Shown piece by piece: positions 9,955 to 18,349 of a stretch of 64,000 nt of DNA. The DNA is from Sphingomonadaceae bacterium (lineage in GTDB: Bacteria; Pseudomonadota; Alphaproteobacteria; Sphingomonadales; Sphingomonadaceae), in contig CAHJWP010000001.1 of assembly GCA_903642255.1 (NCBI GenBank), forward strand, positions 16,956 through 80,955, in the 5' to 3' direction. Made by a program: the position numbers and the translations under genes. The stretch's first letter is position 1, and each line of letters begins with the position of its first letter. The notes under the pieces are model-generated. The model made no database searches. It was not told where the DNA came from and saw nothing but the letters and a program-made list of their open reading frames with translations.

Positions 9955-11190
9955 GCCCTCGACGGACCGCTCGTAAATCTGGGTCTTGTCACCAGGCTTG
10001 GCCGACGACGCGGCGGCGTCGACCGGATTGAGCCAGTGTTCGCGCTGTCGCGCATCCCCATCTCCGATATCGGTGCCCGGGTCGTGCGCTTGCTCTAGCG
10101 CTGGTCCAGGCACTCGACCCCGGCTGAGCGACCAGGCCATGCCGGTGCGTCGGCTGTCGAGTCCGTTGGCGGTGCGCCCCGCATGTTTCCGCTTCTCGTT
10201 ACCGGGTTGCGTGACGGACTTGCGTCTGCCCTGACCTCCTCGATCCGCCAAGTCGTCGCCACGAAGGAGCTGCTCAGCGCGAAGGCATCAGGGGAGGTGC
10301 TAAGGGTCGAGGATCCCTTCGCGGCGATCGTAAAGCTGCGCGACAGGCTGCGCGCTACGGGCCAGTTCGATGGCCTGCTGCTCGTCGTCGACGAGATGGG
10401 CAAGTTCGTCGAGAGTACGGGCGATGACGACGGCGCCGACGTCTACCAGCTGCAGGCGCTGGCCGAGGCGGCCTCTCGCTCTCGGGACGCCCCGCTCTCT
10501 GTAATCCTCATCCTCCACAAGGGCTTCCAGTCCTACGGCGAGGATTGGCGCGCCGCCCGAAGAACCGAATGGCAGAAGGTAGCCGAGCGTTTCGAGGAGC
10601 TGGTGTTCGACCATCCCTCTCGCATACGGCCGCCCTTCTATCTGCGGCGTCGGGTGTCGAGGAAGCCTCACTGCCAGCAAAGGTTCGCAAGACGCACGAC
10701 GACGCCGTCCGGCGGGTCCGTGCACTCGGTTGGCTTGGACCTCGCAACGGCACCGCCGCAGCCGGCTGCTGGCCGGTCCATCCATCGGCTGTCCCGGTCA
10801 TGGCGAGGTTCTTCGCGATCTTCGGCCAGAACGAGCGCTCGCTGTTCGGTTTCGCCGCGAGCGAGGAGCCGAACAGCCTCAGGGCGTTCGCCGCCGCGAG
10901 GCCGGTGGCCGATGGCTCTACGGGATCCACCACTTCTTCGACTACGTCGCCTCGTCCTTCGGTTATCGTCTTATCTCGCGTGCAGGAACGAGCGAGTGGG
11001 ACCGCATTGGCGCGGTCCTTGAACAGGCGGCTGATGCAGACCCGATCGAGACGGCGGTCCTCAAGACCATCGGTGTTCTGAATCTGCTCGACGCGCCTGA
11101 CCTCGCGGCAAGCATGGATAGCGTTCGAGACGTCCTCGTCCCGGCATTCTCCGCGGACGAAGTCGGGGGCGCTATCGGATACAATGCGCG
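9955..11190 (+). pseudogene. decayed large P-loop ATPase (SspC-like)
   Basis: From about 10183 the frame reads through VEDPFAAIVKLRDRL to a Walker B-like LLLVVDEMGKFVE and DVYQLQALAEAASRS. It then shifts frame near 10620 (AALLSAASGVEEASLPAKVR) and again near 10915 (LYGIHHFFDYVASSFG, then LKTIGVLNLLDAPDLAAS). The three frames line up as one ATPase, truncated where the parB relic begins. An upstream piece at about 9955-10100 (DALDGPLVNLGLVTRLG) may be the end of the DUF4007 gene. The order desulfurase-DUF4007-ATPase fits an Ssp locus; the assignment to SspC is tentative. Confidence 0.6.
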
Positions 11191-11988
11191 AACAGACTCG
11201 CACGGTCGTCGTCGCCGAAGGCGACGAGCGCATCCCACAAGTCGCCGGGGTCACGCGGCAACCGCTCGGCATAGTCGCGATGCCGGGCGTCGATTGTGGT
11301 CGCCGCCACAGAATCGTTGAGATCGGGGACGCCCGACCCGAACGACACGTTCTTGATGTCGATTTCGACGCAGCTGTCCTGGGCGTAGTGGTAGAACAGC
11401 TTGAGGCAGAGCGCATGCAGCGCCGCGGTGAACGCGACCTGCGGTGACCGGCCGATCGCCTCGCGCAGTGCCACAGTCCGACACGCGGTCGGTTCGGTCA
11501 ACAGCCGGTCCGGCAACGGGTTGAGGCCTTCGTCTTCCTCGGGTTCGGCCGTCCCCGTGCCAATGCCGGCGCAAGACCCTTCGACGCCGTTTTGCTCGCC
11601 GCCGCCGATCTTGGTGGTGGCCGTCTCCTCGCCGCTGCCCATTGCATCGTCGAGCAGCGCCGCGATCGGCAGTTCGTCCTCGGGCCGGACGTAACCCCGC
11701 TCGATCCCCAGCTTGCCGCTGCCGTCGATGCTGACGAACGCACCGGCAATGGCGAGGTCCTCGGACCGGTAGACCGCCGGGCGGTTGTCATAGGCCTGGA
11801 GCGCGGTCTCGATCTCGCCGAGCCGCGCGTCAGCCTCGTCAGGCAGATCGGCGTCACCTGCGTTAGCAGCTTTGCTCGATGCCCACGCCCGCCTTGACGT
11901 GGCGGACGTTCGACTGGGCGAGCACCAATTTATCGAAGGGAATGTCGCGCGAGGTGCTGAGCGCGATTCTACGGACGGACTTGGTCAC
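11172..11988 (-). pseudogene. parB-like partition gene with large internal deletion
   Basis: The 5' piece (GTG at 11986-11988) encodes about 34 residues, including STSRDIPFDKLVLAQSNVRH, the N-terminus of the large plasmid ParB family of alphaproteobacteria. The frame then breaks near 11880. A different frame resumes with RLGEIETAL, GYVRPEDELPIAALLDDAM and ALHALCLKLFYHYAQDS, the C-terminal region of the same family, and ends at 11172. The middle, including the ParB nuclease-fold and HTH regions, is missing. It cannot make a working ParB. The intact parA at 19.4 kb uses a different small partner. Confidence 0.72.
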
Positions 11989-12120
11989 GGGGCTTCTCCA
12001 TGACGGGATGGTCGCAAGCCTCTCTCTCGACCCTGAACCCGTTACGAAACTCCAGCCCACCTTTTCCTCTGGGAAGCGGCGAGCCGGAGAACCGAAGATT
12101 GAAGCGGCGTAAGACCGAAC

Positions 12121-12152
12121 ATCCGTAGAGCCGCCGAAGCGGCTCTACGGAT
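12121..12152. repeat. perfect 14-bp inverted repeat (hairpin)
   Basis: ATCCGTAGAGCCGC and its exact reverse complement flank a CGAA loop. The hairpin lies between the end of the DUF932 relic and the start of the parB relic, both on the minus strand. There is no T-run on either side, so it is terminator-like at best. It may be an old transcription terminator or an operator. Confidence 0.6.
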
Positions 12153-12157
12153 CGGCG

Positions 12158-13240
12158 CTACCCTGCGCTCGCCATCAACTTGGCGGCGCGGGCCTCAAGC
12201 TCGAGGCGGGCGTCCTGGTGCGGGCGGTCGCGCGCGACGGCGGTGATGCCCTAGACGAAGTCGTAGATGCTCTTCGGTGGACGGCCTTCCTCGCCGAGCA
12301 CGGTGGCGATGATCGTCGTCGTCTCGGCTTTCGAGAATCGGCGCTTGCGCAAGAAGGTCTCGCGGTCCTTGTCGCTGCGCGCGACGATGCGCTCGCGGGC
12401 TGCCCGGATGCCGCTGACGAACGCCCCCGCCGAGCTGTCGGCAAAGCGTTCGAGCGCGGGTGCGGCCTGGTGCGCGAAGCGGTGCGCCGCGAACTTGCTG
12501 TGGCGGATCGAGACCTCCTCGAAGCCCTCGGCACCCCAGATATTGCGGTTCATGCAGACGGCACGCAGGAAGAACGACGCCATCCCCAGCGTCTTCGAGC
12601 CGACCTCCGAGTTCCAGCAGTAGAAGCCGCGGAAGTAGAGATCGGGATCGCCGTTCGGTAGCCGACCCGCCTCGATCGGGTGGGTGTCATCGACGAGGAA
12701 AGAAAGACGTCGCGGTCGCTGGCGTACAGGGTCGTCGTATCCTTGGTCACCTCCACGAACGGGTTATGCGTCATCGTCGACCATCGAGCGTGCCGGGCAC
12801 CTTCCAGCGCGTGTCGCCGACGCCGACGCCGGCGATCCGCATCACCGCCTCGACCGTTCGTGATCCCAGATCCGGCCACAGTCGGGACCGGTGACTGCAC
12901 GGAGTTCGACACGGCCGTCATCGGCCTCGAGCGTCTTGACCAGTTCCGCTCGGTGCGATGCCAGCCGTGCTGAAGGTTGATGCCGGCGAGCGGCGCAGGC
13001 AGCTGGCGCAGGTATCCGGCAGGCGCACCGACGAGTCCGCACAGTTGGCCGAACGACCAGTGGGTCGGGACGACCGGTTCGGGACAATCGGGGATCGCCA
13101 GCGACAGGCGGCTGACGTCGTTGGTGCGTGTCTCGACGTGCAGCGACTTGGTATCGACGGTGCGGGCGGTGGCGCGTTCGGCGCGGCTGCGCACCGCGTC
13201 GTGCAGGACGCTGACTGGCGGCGCAGCCAGCTATCGGCCA
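12158..13240 (-). pseudogene. frameshifted DUF932 (plasmid/phage-like) gene
   Basis: Pieces of one DUF932 protein appear in several minus-strand frames. An N-terminal part (PTHWSFGQLCGLVGAPAGYL) is in one frame, a middle part (HRAELVKTLEADDGRVELRAV) in another, and YASDRDVFLFLVDD, GFYCWNSEVG and SFFLRAVCMNRNIWG follow. A stop codon at 12251-12253 after PPKSIYDF breaks the frame before the natural end at 12158. DUF932 proteins are common on plasmids, often near partition genes; their function is not established. At least two frameshifts and one nonsense codon indicate a dead gene. Confidence 0.65.
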
Positions 13241-13244
13241 TCTG

Positions 13245-13451
13245 TGTGCACACCTGCTCGGCCGCCGCAGGCACGGCGGCGGCGAACGGAGCGTCTGCGT
13301 CCCAATCGTGACGACGCGCCGTGTGCCGGACCATCGTCGCCGGTGGCGCCAACACCCTCCGTGCCAGCTGCCGATCTGTAAAATAGCGCGCCTTGGTAGC
13401 GCGCACCGGCGGCAGGCCGGAGCGGGTCGGTGCGAAGCACAACACATGCTC
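13245..13451 (-). pseudogene. relic of a traG/virD4 coupling-protein gene with internal deletion
   Basis: The frame reads EHVLCFAPTRSG, the Walker A region, followed at once by LPPVRATKARYFTDRQL and HDWDADAPFAAAVPAA, the C-terminus. In the intact traG at 23.9-26.0 kb these parts are separated by about 400 codons. They join at a short shared TC-GG(G) sequence encoding Ser-Gly, which suggests deletion at microhomology. The protein identity is close but not exact, so this is a second, diverged traG and not a copy of the local one. Confidence 0.75.
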
Positions 13452-13609
13452 AACCGCTACCATGCTCAAGAGCTGAGCCTCGCCACCGCGGCGATCGGCG
13501 ACCTCCGTGTCACCGGTGCGTTCCGGGCAAGCGACCTCGAAGGCTTCGCCCAAGCGGTGGCGGCTGCGTTCAACCTGAGCGTCGTGCATCAGCCCGGCGG
13601 CTCCATCAT
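13452..13609 (+). pseudogene. duplicated fecR C-terminal fragment
   Basis: These 158 bp match the reverse strand of the fecR gene at 16024-16181, with about ten mismatches. They encode NRYHAQELSLATAAIGDLR, as in FecR. The copy abuts the traG relic on the left and the IS66 fragment on the right. It has no start or promoter and is a rearrangement scar, forming an inverted repeat with fecR across the IS66/TonB segment. Confidence 0.8.
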
Positions 13610-13798
13610 GAAGGCCGCGATGATGCTGTTCAGCCGCGCGATCTCGCCATCGGCTTCGGCCTGGGCGATGGCCCTCAACTCGGCGTCGGCGTTGATGCGC
13701 TCGACCTCCGCCGTAAGAAGCTCGGTCTTGGCGTTGGCGGCGACGATCATGGCGCGGAGCACCTCGGGATCGTCGGGAAGATCAGCTGCAGCGAGCAT
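13610..13798 (-). pseudogene. IS66 tnpC transposase, N-terminal fragment
   Basis: About 63 codons of the TnpC N-terminus remain: LPDDPEVLRAMIVAANAK followed by a charged coiled-coil-like stretch. The reading is cut at about 13609 by the fecR fragment. The catalytic domain is absent, so this copy cannot transpose by itself. Confidence 0.7.
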
Positions 13799-13877
13799 GA
13801 CAGGGGCAGTGAATCACGCGCGCACGCGCATCGAGGGCTTCGGCCGATATGAGTCAATCTACCGCAGATACAATGCG

Positions 13878-14240
13878 TTAGCCTGATATCTGCGACACTC
13901 TGGTCCGCCTTGCCTGATGCACGCGACGCCAGTCCAGGCCTTCGAGCAAGGCGCCGAGCTGGGCGGCGGTCAGCCGCATCACACCATCATGGACCGACGG
14001 CCAGCTGAAGGCACCGGCCTCCAGCTTCTTGGCCATCAGGCACAGGCCCGATCCATCCCGCCAGACCAGCTTCACCCGGTCGGCCTTCTTGGCGCGGAAC
14101 ACATAAACGACGCCGGAGAACGGATCGCCGCTGAGTTGCGCCGTCACCAGTGCCGCCAACCCGTCCATCCCCTTGCGGAAATCCACCGGCCGCGTCGCGA
14201 CCAGCACGCGGGTCGCACCGTTCGGCCCCGGCGCCGTCAA
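13878..14240 (-). CDS. tnpB: IS66 accessory protein TnpB
   Basis: This 120-residue protein shows the IS66 TnpB signature: RPVDFRKGMDGLAALV, DPFSGVVYVFRAKKADRVKLV and the Trp-Pro region GAFSWPSVHDG. It starts at TTG 14240, overlapping the tnpA stop (TTGA). TnpB is needed for IS66 transposition but its biochemistry is unclear. The gene looks intact although the element is not. Confidence 0.85.
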   Translation of the reverse strand: MTAPGPNGATRVLVATRPVDFRKGMDGLAALVTAQLSGDPFSGVVYVFRAKKADRVKLVWRDGSGLCLMAKKLEAGAFSWPSVHDGVMRLTAAQLGALLEGLDWRRVHQARRTRVSQISG

Positions 14241-14695
14241 CGACTGCCCTTCAGCGCATCCAGTACCGCCGCGATCAGCGTCGCATCGGTACCGCGGCCG
14301 ATCCGCACCGAAATACCGTCCATGCTCACCTCGATCGAGGCTGGGCTACTGCCGCGACGCGCAGACCAACGTCGTCACGGAGATGTGGCCGCCCGTGTTA
14401 CCGGTAGCGGTGCCGGAACGTCTTCAGGCTCGACAATCACCGGTACGAACAATGGCGGTTCGGCGGTCTCCACCGGACGGCGCAGCTGCCGCCGCCACGT
14501 GAACAGCTGGCTGGGGCAGATGCCGTTGCGGCGCGCCACGTCACAGACGGTGATGCCGTCGCCAGCATAGCTCTCGGCAACGATCCGCGCCTTCTCATCA
14601 TCGGACCAGGGTCGCCGCCGCCTCGTGCCGGTGAAAAGCTCAATCCACGCCGCACGACCGCCCATCGAGCTAGCATCGTCACATGACATCATCAT
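14237..14695 (-). pseudogene. tnpA: IS66 tnpA with in-frame stop
   Basis: The N-terminal HTH region (RRPWSDDEKARIVAESYA and ICPSQLFTWRRQL) is followed by an in-frame TGA at 14375-14377. The same frame then continues with ASIEVSMDGISVRIGRG to a stop overlapping tnpB. A single nonsense change separates this from a normal tnpA of about 150 residues. It is either a pseudogene or makes a truncated product. Confidence 0.75.
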
Positions 14696-14794
14696 AGCAT
14701 CAGCACCGCCAGCCGAGGGGACCAGCAGGACTCGCGGGTTACGCTGTCATCAGCAAGGCGGGGTCAGCACAGCGCTTACATCGAAGGCCTTTGC

Positions 14795-15907
14795 TTAAAC
14801 TGACAGCGATCTCGGAGAGCACGTCAGGGGTACGACCGACATGGTCGCCCCTCCGGCATGGAGGATGGCATCTTCCAACGTCCGGCCATCGGCGGCGATG
14901 ATCGTCCCCGGATTGGAAAAGTCCTTCCGGTAATCTGGTCCGCCGAACGGGCGGAGGTCTTCGGTCGCATAGGCCCGGTCGCTGGCGGGTAGGTGCCCGC
15001 GCTGGTAATATTCATAGCCGATGACGAAGTGGCCGGTCGACCAGTGGTGACCGAACAACTGGCTGATCTGGGCTTCGTCGAAGCCGTTCGCCACGCCGTA
15101 GCGCGCGCGGGTTTCGGCACCGTCGAAGTCGTTGCGCAGCTTGATGTTGACGACACCGGCGACGGCGTCCGAGCCGTAGAGTGCCGACGCACCGTCGGCG
15201 AGGACCTCGATTCGGTCGATCGCCGATGACGGGATCAGACTGAGATCGCTGAAGGCCCCGAACAGGCCCCCGAGCGCGGGCCGATTGCCGTCGATCAGGA
15301 CCAGCGTCGAGGTGGTGCCAAGGCCGCGCAGGTTGACGCTCGATCCGAACCCGGTGTTGGCGGTGGCGTCGTTGCGAACCGAGACGCCGACCGACGCTTC
15401 GTTGGGGCCGCCGCCGAAGTTCTGCGGCAGCGACTGGAGGATTTGCTGCGTCGTCGCATAGCCGCTGCGGTCGATCTCGGCCCGGTCGATGGTGATGACC
15501 GACGACCCGACCGGACCGGCACCGTGAATGCGGGTGCCGGTGACGACGATGTCGGTCGTCGCCGGGCGCTCGGCGACGGCCGGCGGGTCGGCGGGTTTGA
15601 CGACGAGGCTCTGACCGACGACGATGGTATGCAGGCCGGAACCTTGCAGCAGAATCGCGATCGCCTGATCGGCCGTGTACCGCCCGGTCAGTGCCGATGC
15701 CTGTTTGCCGTCGAGGAGGCTGGTCGGCGCGACGAGGTTGCGGCCCGAGGCCAGGGCGACGGCGCGCAGCGAGGTGCCAAGCGCCTGCGCCGGAAGGTGG
15801 AAATCATGTTGACCGGTGCCCTGCGCGAGGGCCGCGGACGCCGCGATCAGCACCGCGGCGCAGCCCACACCGCGTGCCGCGGTCGCCAACAGTCGTGCCG
15901 GTTTCAT
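14795..15907 (-). pseudogene. TonB-dependent receptor (FecA-like), truncated at IS66
   Basis: A signal peptide (residues 1-28) is followed by an STN domain (about 35-105), used for signalling to FecR. Next come the TonB box region TDIVVTGTRI, a plug domain and the first barrel strands, ending abruptly at residue 370 instead of about 900. The last few codons are read from IS-side DNA: the IS66 end is at 14779, and the natural sequence seems to stop near 14835. Upstream fecR and fecI are intact on the same strand. The receptor is non-functional; the signalling domain may still be made. Confidence 0.8.
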
Positions 15908-15986
15908 GGTTGTTTCCCCACCTGGACGCCGATTAGCGGCGTCGCTCGAAGGAGGGGACGACAGTGGGAGCGTTTGCCCCCCGGAT

Positions 15987-17018
15987 TTATTTTAGGGGCG
16001 CTGCCGTGCCGGCCGCGGCGAGGATGATGGAGCCGCCGGGCTGATGCACGACGCTCAGGTTGAACGCAGCCGCCATCGCCTCGGCGAAGCCTTCGAGGTC
16101 GCTCGCCCGGAACGCACCGGTGACCCGGAGGTCGCCGATCGCCGCGGTGGCGAGGCTCAGCTTCTCGGCATGGTAGCGATTGATTGCCGTGACCGCCTCG
16201 TCAAGCCGGATGTCGTTGAAGTCGAGCATCCCGGATGCCCAGAGCCGGTCGCCGTCCCGGGCTGGCACGGGTGCGGCGAGCTGATGGACGGCGTCGAATG
16301 TCATTTCCTGATCGGGTTCGAGGGTGCGCGACGTCGCGCCCGGACCCTCAGCCGCCGGCCGGCGCACTTCGATCGCCCCCCGCAGGAGGACGACCTTGAC
16401 GCCGGCCGGTGTCAGGCTGACCTCGAAGATCGTCCCATGGGCGATCACCATCCCGATGCCGACGTGAACGACGAACGGCCGGCGAAGATCGTGGGCGACC
16501 TCGAACCGCGCGCGGCCGGCATCGAGCCACAACTGCCGTTGCGACCCGGAAAAATCGGTCCTGACGACCGACGCGGTATCGATCGTCAGCCGCGACCCGT
16601 CGGCCAGCAGCACGGTGCGCACCTCGCCGATTCCGGTCGTGAACCGCGGTTCTGCGGCGGCGATCTCGCGCGTCGGCGATAAAGCCGCGAAGTACCGACT
16701 GCCGATCGGGATGCCGAACAGCGCAACCGCCACAAGGCCCGCCGCCGCAGCGTAACCCGCGCTTGGATGCCGCGCGAGGAAGCCTGCGCGCCGCAACCGG
16801 CGCGCCCTGCCGAATTCGGTGTTGCCGATGAAGGCGGTTCGCTCGGAAGTCTGCGTGAGCCGGTCGTAGGCGATGCCGTGCGCCGGATCGGCCGCGCGCC
16901 AGGCGTCGAACCGCGCCACGTCAGCGTCGTCGTACGGACCGTGGAGCCGCGCGAACCACGCGGCCGCCTCCCGGCGAACCGCTTCGCCGAGCGGGTCACG
17001 GCGGCTGGGGCCGGTCAT
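15987..17018 (-). CDS. FecR-family anti-sigma factor
   Basis: The 343-residue protein has an N-terminal cytoplasmic FecR N domain (AAWFARLHGPYDDADVARFDAWRAADP), one transmembrane helix (about 95-112), the FecR periplasmic domain (ADGSRLTIDTASVV, GRARFEVAHDLRRPFVVHVG) and a C-terminal STN-like tail. FecR proteins hold or activate an ECF sigma factor in response to a TonB receptor. Its start overlaps the sigma factor stop by 4 bp. Its partner receptor downstream is truncated, so it may be an orphan. Its last 160 bp are duplicated at 13452-13609. Confidence 0.9.
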   Translation of the reverse strand: MTGPSRRDPLGEAVRREAAAWFARLHGPYDDADVARFDAWRAADPAHGIAYDRLTQTSERTAFIGNTEFGRARRLRRAGFLARHPSAGYAAAAGLVAVALFGIPIGSRYFAALSPTREIAAAEPRFTTGIGEVRTVLLADGSRLTIDTASVVRTDFSGSQRQLWLDAGRARFEVAHDLRRPFVVHVGIGMVIAHGTIFEVSLTPAGVKVVLLRGAIEVRRPAAEGPGATSRTLEPDQEMTFDAVHQLAAPVPARDGDRLWASGMLDFNDIRLDEAVTAINRYHAEKLSLATAAIGDLRVTGAFRASDLEGFAEAMAAAFNLSVVHQPGGSIILAAAGTAAPLK

Positions 17019-17509
17019 CGGTCGGTGAGAAGCCGATCGAGGTGGGCAATGGCGCGGCTCATCTGCTTCTCGACACCTTTGATACTCAATCCCGTTCGCG
17101 CGGCGATCTCGGCATAGGTATAGCCATCAAGCCGATGCGCCATGAAAATTTCGCGGGTCAGCGGCTTCAGCCGGGCCATCGCCTGCTCGAGCCGCTTGAG
17201 CATGTCGCGCGCTTCCAGTCGGGCGATGGCATCGGTAACCGGAAGCAGATCCTCCTCGCCGTCCCAGAGCTGAAGGTGAGCCGGCCGTCGACTCGCCGCT
17301 TTGGCGGCATCGCGCGCGAGATTTTGTGCGCTTTTGTGCAGATAGCCTTCGGGACAATCGATCGCCATCAGGCGCTCGGGAGGAAGCGCGAGAACACGCA
17401 GGAAGGTCGCCTGGAGCAGATCATCGGCGCCGTCGGACGTCGCATGACGCCGCAGAAAACGCAGCAATCGCGCCTTCTGCTGCCTATAGAGGGTATCGAA
17501 GGACGGCAT
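17015..17509 (-). CDS. ECF sigma factor (FecI-like)
   Basis: I place the start at ATG 17507-17509 because an AAGGA ribosome site precedes it; the longer open frame upstream has no family features. The 164-residue product has region 2 (LYRQQKARLLRFLRRH, DDLLQATFLRVL) and region 4 (LTREIFMAHRLDGYTYAEIA). It should direct transcription of the FecA-like receptor under FecR control. The 4-bp overlap with fecR indicates one operon. Confidence 0.9.
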   Translation of the reverse strand: MPSFDTLYRQQKARLLRFLRRHATSDGADDLLQATFLRVLALPPERLMAIDCPEGYLHKSAQNLARDAAKAASRRPAHLQLWDGEEDLLPVTDAIARLEARDMLKRLEQAMARLKPLTREIFMAHRLDGYTYAEIAARTGLSIKGVEKQMSRAIAHLDRLLTDR

Positions 17510-18055
17510 CGTTCCTTCGAACGACCGGTCCGGCGGCGACGGATCCGGCAGCGGACTCTCCAGCGGCGGTCGCGTCGCCGTCAGACGCACGGGAGCAATT
17601 CCGCGTCGTATGTGATGGGTACAGGTGAGACGATGGGCATCCTGTCGGCTCCGCTGGCGAGGCGAAGCCGGCGGAAGCCGGGTGTTGAGAACATGCTTGA
17701 ACATGCGCCGACGCTTTTAGCCGCGAACGGCCTTGACATAGGCGTCGGCCACCCGGCCGCACCGATGGCGGGTTCGTGTTCCAAGCGAGGTTCTCACGCC
17801 TCGGCGCCGCATCCGGGCAACGCCGTATCAGACTAGAATCATTGGTCGCCAATGCAAGCGTCGACGCCGCCGCGGTCAGCCGTGCCGTGTCAGATGGATT
17901 GCCCGGCCGATCCGATCAGCCGACCTTCCAGGGGTGGGGGTCGATTTCTGCGAGATCGATTATCGACCTCCCCCACCGCCGTTTCCGGCCGCCATGGTGC
18001 TCGTCAGAACCCGCCGCCTTGTCGCGGCGCGCCACGCCAGCTCAGGAGCCGCAAC
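17510..18055. other. intergenic region with imperfect inverted repeat
   Basis: This divergent region of about 545 bp lies between fecI (minus) and the HTH gene (plus). No gene is supported. An imperfect inverted repeat, GGTGGGGGTCGAT at 17933-17945 against ATCGACCTCCCCCACC at 17962-17977, could be an operator or a recombination scar. It marks the left edge of the replication/transfer backbone. Confidence 0.4.
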
Positions 18056-18337
18056 ATGTCCGCCAACGCCGCCGGTCTTCCGCCGCGCTACCTGCGAACG
18101 CCCGAGGCCGCGCGAATCCTGAGCCTCTCGTACCGTACCCTCGAGAAGCATCGCTGCTACGGGACAGGGCCGCGCTACTCGAAGGTCGGCGGCCGCGTCG
18201 TCTACCGGCTCGACGATCTCGAGGCGTGGGTCGATCGCGGCATGAAGTCGTCGACCAGCGATCCCGGCATCGACACGGTGCTACCCGCCAAGCGTCACGC
18301 TGCCATCGCGCCGGCGTACGTCGGCGGCAATCGCTGA
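18056..18337 (+). CDS. HTH (AlpA/MerR-like) DNA-binding protein
   Basis: The ATG at 18056 follows a good AGGAG site, so I prefer it to earlier starts. The 93-residue protein has YLRTPEAARILSLSYRTLEKHR, a winged helix-turn-helix of the excisionase/AlpA type, followed by VGGRVVYRLDDLEAWVDRG. Such a gene regularly precedes repA on sphingomonad plasmids and is probably a regulator of replication or transfer. It ends 12 bp before the repA start. Confidence 0.85.
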   Translation: MSANAAGLPPRYLRTPEAARILSLSYRTLEKHRCYGTGPRYSKVGGRVVYRLDDLEAWVDRGMKSSTSDPGIDTVLPAKRHAAIAPAYVGGNR

Positions 18338-18349
18338 GCCAGTCGCACC

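Larger units (their letters stand above)
13610..14779 (-). mobile_element. partial IS66-family insertion sequence
   Basis: Remnants of all three IS66 genes lie in the usual order tnpA, tnpB, tnpC on the minus strand. The tnpA-side end is preserved: reading the minus strand from 14779 gives GTAAGCGCTGTGCTGACCCC, the typical IS66 terminal sequence. The other end is lost where tnpC is joined to the fecR fragment near 13609, so no target-site duplication can be checked. The intact end sits inside a TonB receptor gene. Confidence 0.8.

Noticed and set aside
17705..18055. N-terminal extensions of the sigma factor and HTH proteins
   Set aside because: The longer frames add basic, low-complexity residues. 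The internal ATG codons at 17509 and 18056 have clear ribosome sites and start at the family N-terminus.
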